Positions 19,297 to 29,870 of a stretch of DNA of 64,000 bases are shown here, piece by piece; position 1 is the stretch's first letter; each line of letters opens with the position of its first letter. A model generated the notes under the pieces. The model was given only the letters and a program-made list of their open reading frames with translations, had not been told where the DNA came from and searched no databases. This DNA comes from Capsaspora owczarzaki ATCC 30864 (taxonomy: Eukaryota; Opisthokonta; Filasterea), in the NCBI RefSeq assembly GCF_000151315.2, contig NW_011887294.1, positions 1,526,601 through 1,590,600 on the forward strand, read 5' to 3'. Position numbers and translations under genes: made by a program.

Positions 19297-21366
19297 ATGC
19301 TGTCTTATCAGAATATGAACGAGAATCAGCGTCGGTTGTATGACGAAGCCAAGGAAGCGAATCGGAGTGGATGGCTCGAGTAAGCGAAAGCCGAGTTTAC
19401 TGCGAACACAACAACGCATGGGTACTGACGCAATGGCGGGGCAGTTTGAGGCACAACGAGATTGGCGATGCTGAAGCGCAGGCGATTGCAGAGGCACTCA
19501 AGGTGAACACCGAGACGAACACAATTCTGCAAGGCACCTTACGTTCATTGATGATGTGTGATGTCCAGCAAGGCGCGGGGGGTGGGGAAAGGCGTTTCAG
19601 AGTGGCTGACTGACCGAGGCGGAATGGTGCAGATTGGGCAAGAATCGGATTGGCGATGCTGGAGCGCAGGCGATTGCCGAGGCACTCAAAGTGAACAAGA
19701 GTGTCATTACACTCTAGTACGTCATCTGAGTTTGTGAGTGATTTTCAACAGAAGGCGTTTCAGGAGTGCTCACGAACGAAGGATTGATTAGTGTGGAAGG
19801 GAATCAGATTGGCGATGCGGGAGCTCAAGCGATTGCTGAAACACTCAAAGTGAACACGACGCTCACTGTGCTTGAGTGAGTCATTATCTTACTTTGATTG
19901 ATGCATGTGAGTGGGTGATGCAACAGATGGCATTCAGAGTGCTCACTGTTGGAGGGGACGGACCAGTGTGAGCGACAATCAGATTGGCGATGCTGGAGCG
20001 CAGGCGATTTTTGAGGCAATCAAAGTAAACCCGACAGTGACTTTTATCGAGTAAGGCAGGTCACTTTGACTGTTGCATGTGAGGGATTCATAAAAATTCC
20101 GAATGCTCACTGATGGAGGGGAGTAGTTTGCATACGAATGAGATTGGTGATGCTGCAGCACAAGTGATTGCCGAGGCACTCAAGCTGAACAAGACGGTGG
20201 CAAAGCTCCGGTAAGCCATCTCACTTTCATTGATGCTTGTGAGTTGGTGATTCAGCAGAAGGCATTCAGAGTGACTCATCAATGGCGGGGACGGACAGTA
20301 TGGACCTGAATCAGATTGGCGATGCCGGAGCGCAGGCGATCGCTGATGCACTCAAGGCGAACACGAGTCTCACAGCACTCTCGTAAGTCATTTCACTTTG
20401 ACTGATGCATGGGAGCGGGTGATTCCTCCAGAGGACGCTCCAAACGACTCACTGATGAGAACAGGTTGGGTCGGAATCAGATTGGCACTGCTGGTGCGCT
20501 GGCGATAGCTGAGGCTCTTCAAGTGAACAAGACGTTAACTAGTCTCTAGTAAGCTGATGTGCGCTTTGCTCGTTTCAAGCGTTGGAGGGGGGGGGAAGGG
20601 CATTCTGCTCACCAATTGAGCGACAGCCTACAGTATAATTGCATTGGCAATGTTGGTGTTGAGGCGATTGATGAGGCACGCAAAGTCCACGGCACGAGTG
20701 AAGTTTCGTAAGCTGCTGTTCTTGCCAATGAGAGCCATCGCTGCTCGTGCAGTGTTCCTCCGACTAACACACAATGATAAACTGGCCTGCTACTGACTGC
20801 TGCTTTAACGTGACTGCTCGGTGCACAGGATCTCCGACCAGATCAACCCTCTCGCATTTTCCTTGCTTCCACGATTAGCAACTGCTGAAGACCTCCAGGC
20901 TGTGTTTTGCTTGCTCATCAGCGGATCAGAACTGCAGGATCAATCCGCATCGCTACCAGTATTACCGCCCGAGCTTGCCGAGCGGATTATGGACGAAGCG
21001 CATTACTTTCAAGGCGTACAGCATACCAAACGATCGCAGTTTTCTGCCGCTTTCTTCGGCCTTGCTCTCAACGTCACATTGCCTCGAAACTCGGTCCGTG
21101 TAAAATCAATTCAAGTGCTTCGTGACTGCAGGGCTTCGCTCGACGAAATCGCCTTTGATGTGAATATCCGAGACGATCAAGGTGCCGTTCGATACGAATG
21201 CGCTGCCAAACCGGCTTTTGTCGAATCGACCATTCAGCTTGTGACAATTTGCCCAGCGAGTCATCCCTTCCTCCGCCAAATACGTGAGAGTTGGCAAGTT
21301 CAAGTTCAACCCAGCAAGGTTTCCGCAAATTTGCGTTTCGAGTCCCTTTATGTTGGATATGTCTAA
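19297..21366 (+). CDS. Leucine-rich-repeat protein of eight one-repeat exons plus unique C-terminal domain
   Basis: Ten exons: 19297-19379, 19445-19528, 19633-19716, 19792-19875, 19967-20050, 20127-20210, 20299-20382, 20465-20548, 20627-20707, 20829-21366; 1,290 nt, 429 residues. Exon 1 gives a 28-residue leader. Exons 2-8 are each exactly 84 nt (28 residues) and exon 9 is 81 nt. Each encodes one ribonuclease-inhibitor-type repeat of form LxxNxIGDAGAQAIAEALKVN, and all join in phase 2. The last exon encodes ~179 residues with PPELAERIMDEAHYFQG and SASLPVLPPEL, which I cannot assign. Exon 2 must end at a GC donor (CT|GCAAGG) for its repeat to have the common length. LRR proteins are binding scaffolds; no catalytic part is visible. 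Confidence 0.82.
19445..20707 (+). repeat. Tandem exon-intron cassette array encoding LRRs
   Basis: Eight cassettes, start-to-start spacings 188, 159, 175, 160, 172, 166 and 162 bases. Introns are similar too: several read approximately GTAAGTCATYTCACTTTGA followed by TGATGCATGTGAG, then GGTGATTCA, CAGAAGGCATTCAGAGTG, CTCACTGATGGAGGGGA and ACAG. This shows duplication of whole exon-plus-intron units recently enough for introns to remain alike. Confidence 0.9.
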
Positions 21367-21498
21367 CGGCAGTACAACCACCAAATTCCCTCTTTTTTTT
21401 TTTTCTTTTTTTTTTTTTTTGTATGCTTCCTTTCGAAACGAATGCAAGCCACTGTATTAGATTTCTACCACAGCAAGAATCGTCGAAAGAAATTTGTG

Positions 21499-22911
21499 TT
21501 ACGCAGACGCAGACTCTTGCTTGGCCTTGACCTCACGAACAATCTTCTCTACTCCTTGTTCAAGCGTCAAAAACTCTCCGCTATTCTCAAAGGCGTGCAT
21601 GTCCAATGCCACGACGCAGCTCTCCTTGACAACACGTTGGTTGTCTTGCTTGTAGCTGTATGAACAACAGAATAACGACACAAATATAAAGTAAGATGAT
21701 GAGCTTTTGCAGCAGTGAGGTGTGCCCAATTCCCCACTATACCCGCCAAAAATGGATTGAGCTTACCGCTCCAGGACGGGCAGGCACTCATCTGTAGCAA
21801 TAGAGCCAAGAGCTTCGGCGCACTCATGACGAACCATCGAGGACTCGCTTTCGCCACGCTCGAGCACCTTGATCAGCCCGGGCACCGACACTGGGTGCTG
21901 CATTTGACCAAGAACGTACGCAATTTCGTGACGGAAGAGGGCACTCTTGTCATCAAAACCATCCACAATAGCCTGATCAACGCGATGACGAACGAATGGG
22001 GAGGGTGGTTAGTTTGAGAGGAGGAGGAGCAACAGCCAAAAACCCAAATGAAAACCAAAACCAAAACCAAAACCAAAACCCCAAAAGAAAAACGCACCAA
22101 AACAGACTCGGGATCTCCCTTGTTGCGAAGCGCGAACAGAGCGCGATAGCGCTCAAAGAGGGTGAGCTCAGTGTCCAACAGGCGGCCACGGAGTTCGGCA
22201 GCAGTCGCAGGGGCGGACGGAGGGGCAGGGTCGACCGAATCGTAGGGATTTTCGCTGTGACGGCAAAATCGCAACAAATGGTTTGTTTGATGGCGTGAGA
22301 ACAACCCAATGATAAGCCAGGACGAGCGCCGTTTTCCCTCGTGACGGCGTCGCTGCTGGTCGCCGCTGGTCCTTGCTTACCTGAAATCACCGGTTTGTTG
22401 AGCAGCCTGCTTGCCGCCGTTTTCCCACTTGACGCGGGCAACAGCAATCTGGCACGTCTCTGAAACTTCGACAACGGGATCCTCGAGGTGTGCGACCAGC
22501 GTTGCGAGCACCTCGGGCGTGCCAATAGCGCCAAGAGCCTCTGCAGCCTAAGGATGCAATGAATGCAACACAGGTGAGCACAACTGTTTGATGAGATGGG
22601 TTTCGATTGCTCAGAAACTCGTCGTCCGCCGATTTTGCAACAAGTTTTGCATTCATGTGAATTTTCTGTTGTTTCTGCGCATGGTCTTGTTGTTTTGTGT
22701 TTTTACCTCATGTCGGACCATTGGTTCCTGGTTTGTGTCCTGCAGCACTTGTGTCAAGCACGGAATGGCGTGCGTATCCTGGAGCTGACCGAGGCAGTAA
22801 GCGAGCTCGTGCTTGAGCAACGCCGAGTCGTCCTTGAAGCCTGTGCAGCAAGAGAAACCCCAGGAGAGAGACAAGAGTGAGCTGAAGACGGTTTTGCAGC
22901 TTCGGGTTGGG

Positions 22912-22949
<38 letters not shown>

Positions 22950-23195
22950 TGTGGTCGACGTGGATGGCTGAAGAGTGCATGTGGAGCACTGCCACATATG
23001 GCGCCGCTCTCACACACACACGAGGACCGACTTACACTCGGCAATGGCGTCGATGGCTGCAGCGCCGCCAATGTTCTTGAGGGTGAAGAGAACGCGGAAG
23101 CGCTCGTGCAAGGGACGCTCGGGGTCGTTCAGCGCAATGCGGAGGCTGGGGACGTGCTGGACGAGCGTTGCGGGCGAGTCGCGGAGTTCGTTCAT
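21499..23195 (-). CDS. DOHH: Deoxyhypusine hydroxylase (HEAT-repeat di-iron enzyme)
   Basis: Six exons (23195-23036, 22840-22707, 22547-22381, 22254-22098, 21972-21767, 21655-21499), 981 nt, 326 residues. The enzyme converts deoxyhypusine to hypusine on eIF5A in the cytosol. All four His-Glu iron-ligand motifs are present in two symmetric halves: [14 protein letters not shown] and [14 protein letters not shown] (formed across the exon 2/3 junction), then [14 protein letters not shown] and [14 protein letters not shown]. The SVDPAPP linker and [20 protein letters not shown] match the human protein. Length is near normal (human 302). Introns hold a GT microsatellite (22914-22947) and a CCAAAA repeat (~22050-22085). 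Confidence 0.95.
22914..22947. repeat. GT dinucleotide microsatellite
   Basis: A run of about 16 GT units in the first intron of the deoxyhypusine hydroxylase gene. Confidence 0.9.
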
Positions 23196-23494
23196 TGTGC
23201 TTGGAAGTGTGTGGTGTGTCGAGTCGATTTTTTTCTGTGTGCCTGAGTAGTGTGAGAAATGACTGGAGCAGAATGAATCAAACACTTTCGGCTTGTGTGC
23301 AAGGTTTAGCAGAGGGAGTGTGCGAATTCGGACGAAAAAGCCGAAACCAAGCCGACGTGAAGAAACACAAAATCTCAGAGTAACAATCATAACAATAACA
23401 GTACTACTAATGATGTTTCACGTACAGTACTGTACCTTCTTTGTCTTTGTTTTGTATCAGTCTCACTTTCTCAGCGCACCCGCCGAAAGCAAGC
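23196..23494. promoter_or_regulatory. Divergent promoter region between DOHH and NAA10
   Basis: About 300 bases between head-to-head start codons (23195 minus, 23495 plus). An A-rich segment at 23380-23420 includes GTACAGTACTGTAC, a perfect palindrome at 23423-23436. No TATA box is assigned. Confidence 0.45.
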
Positions 23495-24472
23495 ATGAAC
23501 GTGCGGAGAGCGACGATTGACGATCTGCAGAACATGCAGCACTGCAACCTCATGTGCCTGCCTGAGAACTACCAGATGAAGTACTACTTGTACCACGCCT
23601 TGTCATGGCCTCAGGTGCGTCGGCCGCCGCCCATTCATTCAGATCTGCCAATGCCAAGATCGCCAATTTTTTTTTTTCATTGGATTTCCATTGGATTTTC
23701 CTTCCATTGGATTTTCCATTGGATTTCCTTCCATTGATCGATGCTGACACGCTGCAATTCCTGTTTGTCCCACTTTTCACTTTTGCTTGTGGGGGGGTTT
23801 TGTTATTGGCTTCTCGCAGCTGTCGTACGTTGCGGAGGACGAGGACGGCAAGATTGTCGGCTACGTGCTGGCCAAGATGGAGGAGGAGCCCAACGACGAG
23901 CCGCATGGACACATTACATCGCTCGCAGTGCTCCGATCGCACCGACGACTCGGTCTTGCTCGCACGCTCATGAACCAGGCGTGCCAATCGATGGTCGAGA
24001 CGTTCCGAGCGCACTACGTCTCGCTGCACGTCCGCAAGGTAAAAACACAAACCCAAACAACCATACAAGAGCAGTTGGTTTTGCTGTTTCATGCTGGAGA
24101 TCAGCCCTCGTTCGAGTCTCCATCTCGCATGATTCGCGTCAGCGTGGGGGAAAGGGGGGGGCGGAGAAGGAACTCCCCTTTGAACGAATGGAAACATTGA
24201 TCGAGAACGAAACACCCCCCGGAAAGCTTTGCCTTGAACCAGAAACCAAAACTCAGCCGCTGTTTCGCTGTTTCACTGTTTGGACTGCTGGACACGAACA
24301 GAGCAATCGCGCTGCCCTGCACTTGTATCGCGACACGCTGCAATTCAGCGTCTCCGAGATTGAGTCAAAGTACTATGCGGATGGCGAGGACGCGTACGCC
24401 ATGAAGCGCATGCTCAACGAGTTCTTCCCAAAAGAGCTTCTCCAGGAGCTCAAGACCAACAAGACCGATTGA
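23495..24472 (+). CDS. NAA10: N-alpha-acetyltransferase 10 (Ard1), NatA catalytic subunit
   Basis: Three exons (23495-23614, 23820-24038, 24302-24472), 510 nt, 169 residues. The GNAT-fold enzyme acetylates N-termini of nascent proteins in the ribosome-bound NatA complex. It is close to human NAA10 throughout: [60 protein letters not shown] (acetyl-CoA loop RRLGLA), [17 protein letters not shown] and [13 protein letters not shown]. It stops shortly after this core, without the long acidic tail of the animal protein. The 3' end converges on the INTS8 homologue, with 155 bases between stop codons. Confidence 0.96.
23678..23735. repeat. Short tandem repeat of CCATTGGATTTTCCTT type
   Basis: Four to five degenerate copies of CCATTGGATTT with TTCC/TTTTCC spacers fill the first NAA10 intron after a T run. 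Confidence 0.8.
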
Positions 24473-24627
24473 GCGGTCATCTCGTTCGTTTAATTTTGTG
24501 TGTTCCGGTGTGTCGAGTCAAAGAGAAACAACCCCCCCCCCCGTTGTGAATCAAAAGAAACAGAAAACAAAAAAGAAAATGAGAAAGTTGCTTGTTGTTA
24601 CGCTTTTGAACTGCATTTTAATTGAGA

Positions 24628-27600
24628 CTACAGTTGCAACCTGCTGCACAAACCACGGAGATGTGTTTTCGTGAGCGCCTCGATGGCAGTGAGCCGGACG
24701 CTCAGTGCCGTGTTGACATTGAGCTCGGGACGGTTGAGAGCCGAAGCCAAAAACGCCACTCGGCCTTCGTCGCCGGTGAAATGCAGCACGTTCGCGACAG
24801 CCTCCAAAAGCTGCACATGCCACACGGAGGCAAACAGTTCCGTGGGCACGTCTCCGAGCCGAACTTGGCGCAAGCACCAGAACGCAGTGGACAAGCCGGC
24901 AATGTTGGCGCCAAGTGTGTCGCTGCTCGACACGGCGCCAAACGGCTCGGAAGACTTTTGGGTTGACTCGGGCGTCGAGTTTGCAGGACGCGATGATGGA
25001 ACATTGCTAGGGACGGTACTGGACGGGGCAGGGCCGCCAAGCTGCAACGGGAGATCTGCCAAAGTGTTCATGGGGGTGGTGGCACCTTCCACGAGAAACT
25101 CGCCAAGAGCGCGGAAGGCAGGGCCCAAGTAGAATCCAGGAGTGGCAGTGTTGTCAAAGAGGTAGGGAGTCGAGTGCTGCGACGGATAGTTGGAGTCTGG
25201 CAGTGCACGACTCGCACGAGACCGCTCGTTCTCCCGAATCTTTGTGGCCGCCTCGGGATGCAACCACGGCCAGGCCAGAGGAAGCTGGCAGAGAATCAAG
25301 GCATCCATCAACCAGCCGAGTGAAATGCTACAGAGAACCATCCGTCCGAGCACACCGCTCGACCAACAGTTTGGCGGCAGGGTCACAAAGTTGCCGGAAA
25401 CAGCGCGACCAGCCGCAAGGTACAGGCTGAGGGCAGAGTGAGTGCGACCGCGCGCAAATTGCACATCGGCAAGACCAATCAAAAAGTTGGGATGGCACGG
25501 TGAGCTGGCGAGACCAGCATGCAGCAGCGACTCCATCGCGGTCAGCAATGTAGCGCCAGTCAACTTGGAGGAGGCGAGCGGCGGCGAACTGTCGAGTGCG
25601 CTCGCTTTCCGAACAGGTTGCACTCGAGCGCTTGGCAAGCCTTCGGCAGATAAATAGGGCCGGACGGGCAGCAATGCCGGCAGTGGGAGTGTGCCAATAA
25701 TGGCGCAGACGGATTGCACTGGAGTTTGCTCCTCGGGCGCGGCACTTTGTTGCGCGTGCTGCAGGTTAAACTCACGCGCCACGGTCAAGAGCACCCTGGA
25801 AAGAACTGGCGCCGTCACGCACGCCCCAGTCACAAACCACGATACAAGCGGCAAACAGGACACAATCTCGGTGTGCAGTGCGTTCAGATCCAGCGCAGGA
25901 ACTGGCTGGGTGCGTTGCTGGCCTTCGAGGAAACGTACCATCCGTGCTCTCGCTTCGCGAGCGCGAGCGTTGTGCGTCTGGGATGCCTCAGAGTCCAAGG
26001 CGGCGGAGAGGGCGTGCCAGGAATGGTGGCACAGCACGCGAAGGGCTGGAAGAGCCGAGCGGAAGGAAAGTGCTTCGGATGAACGGTTGACCACGTCTTC
26101 GAGTTGCCGAAAGACTCCAATCGCACCATGATCCACGGCATAGCCCAGGAATCCAAACACTGCTAGTGGTGAGAGCGCCATCGTTGACTGCGGGCTCGAC
26201 ATTTCGTTCACCACAGCAAACACAATGCCCGCAGCGCTGTCCGGCGTGTTCTCGTGATCGAATACGAGCTGTGACCCACCCAGCGACAGGCAGCAGCGAC
26301 AGCACCCCGACGATGCAACAATCTCGTTGGCGTGCGCCAGGCGTAATGCCAGCGCGCCGCATGGGTGTTGCTTCAAAGTACACTCTCGCGAAAGCATAAT
26401 CCATTCCACAGCAAGCCAAAGCTGGAACGTGGACGCAGTCGAAGGACTGCTAGCAGCAAAGGACCATTCGTTCGCGTCGAATGAACAAGCTCGCGGTGCG
26501 GCTTGAACAAGGAAACGGAGCCAAGCCAATACTGCCGAGTCTGGTTTGTTCTCATGGTTGACGAGCATCTGCGTCGCAAAATTCAAAAGCGCGGCAGCCG
26601 TAGACAATGAACCAACCGCGCGCGCCTGACCGGCCTTGACGACGAGGACGAAGGCTGCAACGGCGTTGGCTTGGGACTGCAGCGAGCTCCAGCTCGGTGA
26701 GCCACCAAGAAGCCCTGCAAGTGTGAATTTGGGGCCTGCGGCATCGACAATAGACTTTGTAACAGAGTCTGCGACCAGGGTGTCCAAGTAGCTCAGCAGG
26801 GCTACAGTCACACTGTCCGAGTCGGGCAGCCTAAAAATGGCGCGCAATGAGCGACATGCAACCTCCGGCTCCATGGTGTGGGTCAAGTCCCAAAACGCAC
26901 GTGCCTGGGCAACGGGCAGGAGCAGATCGGAACCGATTTCTACGGGTGGCAATGCTTGGTCCTCCACCCCTTGGGTGCTTGTTCGGTTTGAAGCGATGAG
27001 CGCTTGTCGCGCCAAATCTTGACGCAGCTCGACAAGACGTTTCCGGTGGGTGGCTGCGGCCCGCGCTCGCTCTTGAGCCGACATGCCCTTAGTTGCGTGG
27101 CCATTGTGTGAGTGCGACGACGACGACGTTGACTGCGGAAGGACCCGACTGGGGCGAGCAACAGACGGCTTGGTAGTTTCAATCGCTGGCGAGCGAGAAA
27201 GCAGAGCCAGGTCATCGAGACAGCTGAATGGCGCAGGCTTGTCCTCGCTTAAAAAGTCACGCAACCCGTTGGCAGCGCCGGCGGAAGAGAGGAGCATGCC
27301 AGAAACAGCTTCAGCCAGGGAGCTTGGTGGTTCCGCTGATTGGGTCGAGGAGAAGGGCGACAAGTGTGACTGTGCCAGCATGGCTTTGCACGCAGAGATA
27401 AAACCGTCAACTACAGCTGCATCCGCCGTGACGAGAGGCCACGCAAAAGGGAAGGCTGTGGACGGCAACTTTGGCCGGGCTCCTTCGCCGCCTACGAGCG
27501 TCATAGCAGTCTGGCCTTTTCGTCTAGCGCGCAGAGCATACGCTTTGCTATCAGCATCACTGGCAATGCGACCAAGAGACATGTATGAAGAAGCAGACAA

Positions 27601-29739
27601 GCCCGAAAACAGGTGCACGGCGCGGCCGAGAACAGTGGTGATGGGGTCACCGCTGTCTTCCCGATCAGCATCGCTTGGGCTCCGTTCTTGTCGTGAAAAT
27701 GTGAGAGCAAGACGTGCGCGAATACTGGCCGAGTCCAGCTGGGCAAAGTCGGCAAACGAGGGCAAGCTAGCCACAGTGGCGGCTTGCACAAACACCTTCA
27801 AGGCGGGCTCCAGGCGCGATTGCTGAAACCGGAAAGACCCGAGCTCATACAAGATTTGAAAGACGTGCAGTGTGTGGAGTGCTTGCAACCGCTGACAGAG
27901 ATGGCTTCGCAAGACCGACCAGAGTTCGTGTCCCGCAATGTTTTCAGGAAGCAGATTCCCGAGCTTGACGATCGCGCGGTCAAGAATAGTTTGCACCGCC
28001 TCGTCGAAATTGGGCTGTGTCGAGTACCAATAGGCGTCGAGGTAGGTCTCCAGCGAGCTCTCGGCGACCCGGCAGGCCCGAGACACGAACGTGGCCGAGT
28101 TTGGATGCCCGCTTGCCCCAACGCGCACGGCACCAACAGGAGCCGGTCCCATGGGTGGCGTGTCCTTGAAGATGAACATTGGCGACGCAGGATCGTAGAG
28201 GGCGGGGAGCGCCGAGAGGCAGTCGAGCGTCAGACGACGGTTGTTGCCGAGTTTGAGCATCCATCGGTGGGCCAGCATGTTTGGATACTCTGGCAAGAAG
28301 CTCGTCAGGGTGGAGATTGGCACGGCTTCGAGCGCTTCGAGGAATTCGCTGGCTGATAACCCAAACAACGCGGTGGCGGAAGGATTGGGCACGGGTGGCA
28401 GAGGTATTCCAGGAGCAGTGGAGGACGATGTTGGAGTGGTTATGCCGGTTGCTGTTGCTGTTGCTGTTGCTGTTGTTGTTGATGTTGCTGCTGCAGCGGG
28501 AGGAATGATGGAGACTGAGGGCGCTGGAACGGCGGCCGGCTTGACCAAGAGCGACTTGGCGAGCAACGCAACGGTCAGTGTTTGCAAGTGCTGCAACTGC
28601 TCGGGCAGAAAGTGTGCACATTCACCCATGAGTCGCGCCTGCGTCAGCGGCTCGATCGATCCGCAAATGTACTCGAGCGAGAGGCCCAGATGGAGGACGA
28701 CATGCACTGCCAAGGCGCGTTGTCTGCGTGCTCTCCGTGTGTCAACGATCGCCGGGACCTCCTGGTCGCCCAGCAGCACGCTGGAGACGAGATCCGTGTA
28801 GGCCGACTGTCGGTGCTTGATTCGCGTCGTCCCAGCCACGCCTCCGATGAGGGACGAGACGGACAGTGACCGGGATAGTAACGGTGTACCCATTGTCATT
28901 GCGCCTGCGGTAGCATCATCCTGGTGGTCAGTGTCCATGGGTACGCTGGGTGTTGCCGGTCGACTTGAACCTGGCGATCGGCCGCCAATGTCACCACCGT
29001 CGTCGACGTCGGCGGCCGTCGACATGATCAACGCGGACGCCCATGATGGATGCTCATCGCTCAGATCTCCGTCTTGGCCCAATCTTGGTCGCTTGCTCCG
29101 GGTGAGGTCGGACGATGATGCAGCACCAGCCAAGTCAATCATGCCAAGCTCGTTCGCGGCAGTCGCAGCCGTCCACGCCGCGGCAGCGTCTGCAGTCGCC
29201 ATCCGCCACTGGTTGAGATTGTTGAGGACTTCCTGGCGGGACGATTCGCCGCCGTCCTTCAGTCCAAACCCAGCAGCAGCAGCAGCTGCAGGCGATCCAG
29301 CGGCGCCGTTCGAGCCCAGTCCCGTTGAGCCAGATCCTCCAGCAGCACGGCCACTCGACTTGTGATCGCCGCCGCCGCTGTTGCTCTGATCCAGCGTGGT
29401 TGCGGATGCCGTCGTCGCTGATGCTGATGGAGGGGTTGGTGCGAGGAAGGCCGCCGTCCATGCTGCTGGAGTCGCTGTCGAGGCAAACAGCAGCGATGGC
29501 AAGCTCGACGGGTGATGCACCGCCTCAGTCCCAGCCCACGGCAGCAGCGACGACGACGACGTTGCGTCGCAGCAGCCATTTTTGCTTTTGTGAACAGTAG
29601 TGGAATTGGAACCAAAAGAAGGGCTGAATGAGAAAAAGTACAGTAACAAAAAAAAAAAGTGACCAAGAAACTGAGATTTAGAAGACTGAGAAGACAAAAA
29701 TAAACAAAAAGCAAAATAAAAAGCAAATAAAAAGCCCAT
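24628..29739 (-). CDS. INTS8: Integrator complex subunit 8 homologue, large form
   Basis: A single open frame of 1,703 codons ends at 24628. The best match is the C-terminal region to human INTS8: LLTAMESLLHAGLASSPCHP, FLIGLADVQFARGRTHSALS, LYLAAGRAVSGNFVTLPPNC and SLGWLMDALILCQLPLAW, aligned with the human stretch ending CHTQVAILCQFL. INTS8 helps dock PP2A on Integrator, which attenuates RNA polymerase II and processes snRNAs. The protein is much longer than animal INTS8 (~995) through Ala/Ser/Thr-rich inserts. The start is uncertain. The first ATG (29739) leads into an AT-rich, low-complexity hydrophobic stretch that looks untranslated and lies only 32 bases from the COG8 ATG. The next in-frame ATG is at 29202, but helical coding-like sequence (EVLNNLNQWR) precedes it. 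Confidence 0.75.
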   Translation of the reverse strand: MGFLFAFYFAFCLFLSSQSSKSQFLGHFFFLLLYFFSFSPSFGSNSTTVHKSKNGCCDATSSSSLLPWAGTEAVHHPSSLPSLLFASTATPAAWTAAFLAPTPPSASATTASATTLDQSNSGGGDHKSSGRAAGGSGSTGLGSNGAAGSPAAAAAAGFGLKDGGESSRQEVLNNLNQWRMATADAAAAWTAATAANELGMIDLAGAASSSDLTRSKRPRLGQDGDLSDEHPSWASALIMSTAADVDDGGDIGGRSPGSSRPATPSVPMDTDHQDDATAGAMTMGTPLLSRSLSVSSLIGGVAGTTRIKHRQSAYTDLVSSVLLGDQEVPAIVDTRRARRQRALAVHVVLHLGLSLEYICGSIEPLTQARLMGECAHFLPEQLQHLQTLTVALLAKSLLVKPAAVPAPSVSIIPPAAAATSTTTATATATATGITTPTSSSTAPGIPLPPVPNPSATALFGLSASEFLEALEAVPISTLTSFLPEYPNMLAHRWMLKLGNNRRLTLDCLSALPALYDPASPMFIFKDTPPMGPAPVGAVRVGASGHPNSATFVSRACRVAESSLETYLDAYWYSTQPNFDEAVQTILDRAIVKLGNLLPENIAGHELWSVLRSHLCQRLQALHTLHVFQILYELGSFRFQQSRLEPALKVFVQAATVASLPSFADFAQLDSASIRARLALTFSRQERSPSDADREDSGDPITTVLGRAVHLFSGLSASSYMSLGRIASDADSKAYALRARRKGQTAMTLVGGEGARPKLPSTAFPFAWPLVTADAAVVDGFISACKAMLAQSHLSPFSSTQSAEPPSSLAEAVSGMLLSSAGAANGLRDFLSEDKPAPFSCLDDLALLSRSPAIETTKPSVARPSRVLPQSTSSSSHSHNGHATKGMSAQERARAAATHRKRLVELRQDLARQALIASNRTSTQGVEDQALPPVEIGSDLLLPVAQARAFWDLTHTMEPEVACRSLRAIFRLPDSDSVTVALLSYLDTLVADSVTKSIVDAAGPKFTLAGLLGGSPSWSSLQSQANAVAAFVLVVKAGQARAVGSLSTAAALLNFATQMLVNHENKPDSAVLAWLRFLVQAAPRACSFDANEWSFAASSPSTASTFQLWLAVEWIMLSRECTLKQHPCGALALRLAHANEIVASSGCCRCCLSLGGSQLVFDHENTPDSAAGIVFAVVNEMSSPQSTMALSPLAVFGFLGYAVDHGAIGVFRQLEDVVNRSSEALSFRSALPALRVLCHHSWHALSAALDSEASQTHNARAREARARMVRFLEGQQRTQPVPALDLNALHTEIVSCLPLVSWFVTGACVTAPVLSRVLLTVAREFNLQHAQQSAAPEEQTPVQSVCAIIGTLPLPALLPVRPYLSAEGLPSARVQPVRKASALDSSPPLASSKLTGATLLTAMESLLHAGLASSPCHPNFLIGLADVQFARGRTHSALSLYLAAGRAVSGNFVTLPPNCWSSGVLGRMVLCSISLGWLMDALILCQLPLAWPWLHPEAATKIRENERSRASRALPDSNYPSQHSTPYLFDNTATPGFYLGPAFRALGEFLVEGATTPMNTLADLPLQLGGPAPSSTVPSNVPSSRPANSTPESTQKSSEPFGAVSSSDTLGANIAGLSTAFWCLRQVRLGDVPTELFASVWHVQLLEAVANVLHFTGDEGRVAFLASALNRPELNVNTALSVRLTAIEALTKTHLRGLCSRLQL

Positions 29740-29771
29740 TTCTTATTTTCTTTCCTATTCCGATTCACTCA
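29740..29771. promoter_or_regulatory. Minimal divergent gap between INTS8 and COG8
   Basis: Only 32 bases separate the two outermost ATGs. The promoter probably extends into the AT-rich 29580-29740 interval, which argues for a downstream INTS8 start. Confidence 0.4.
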
Positions 29772-29838
29772 ATGTCTGGAGCGGCTGCCATCATCCACGC
29801 GCTCACAGCCGTGCCTTCAGCACACAGCAATGGCAATG

Positions 29839-29870
<32 letters not shown>

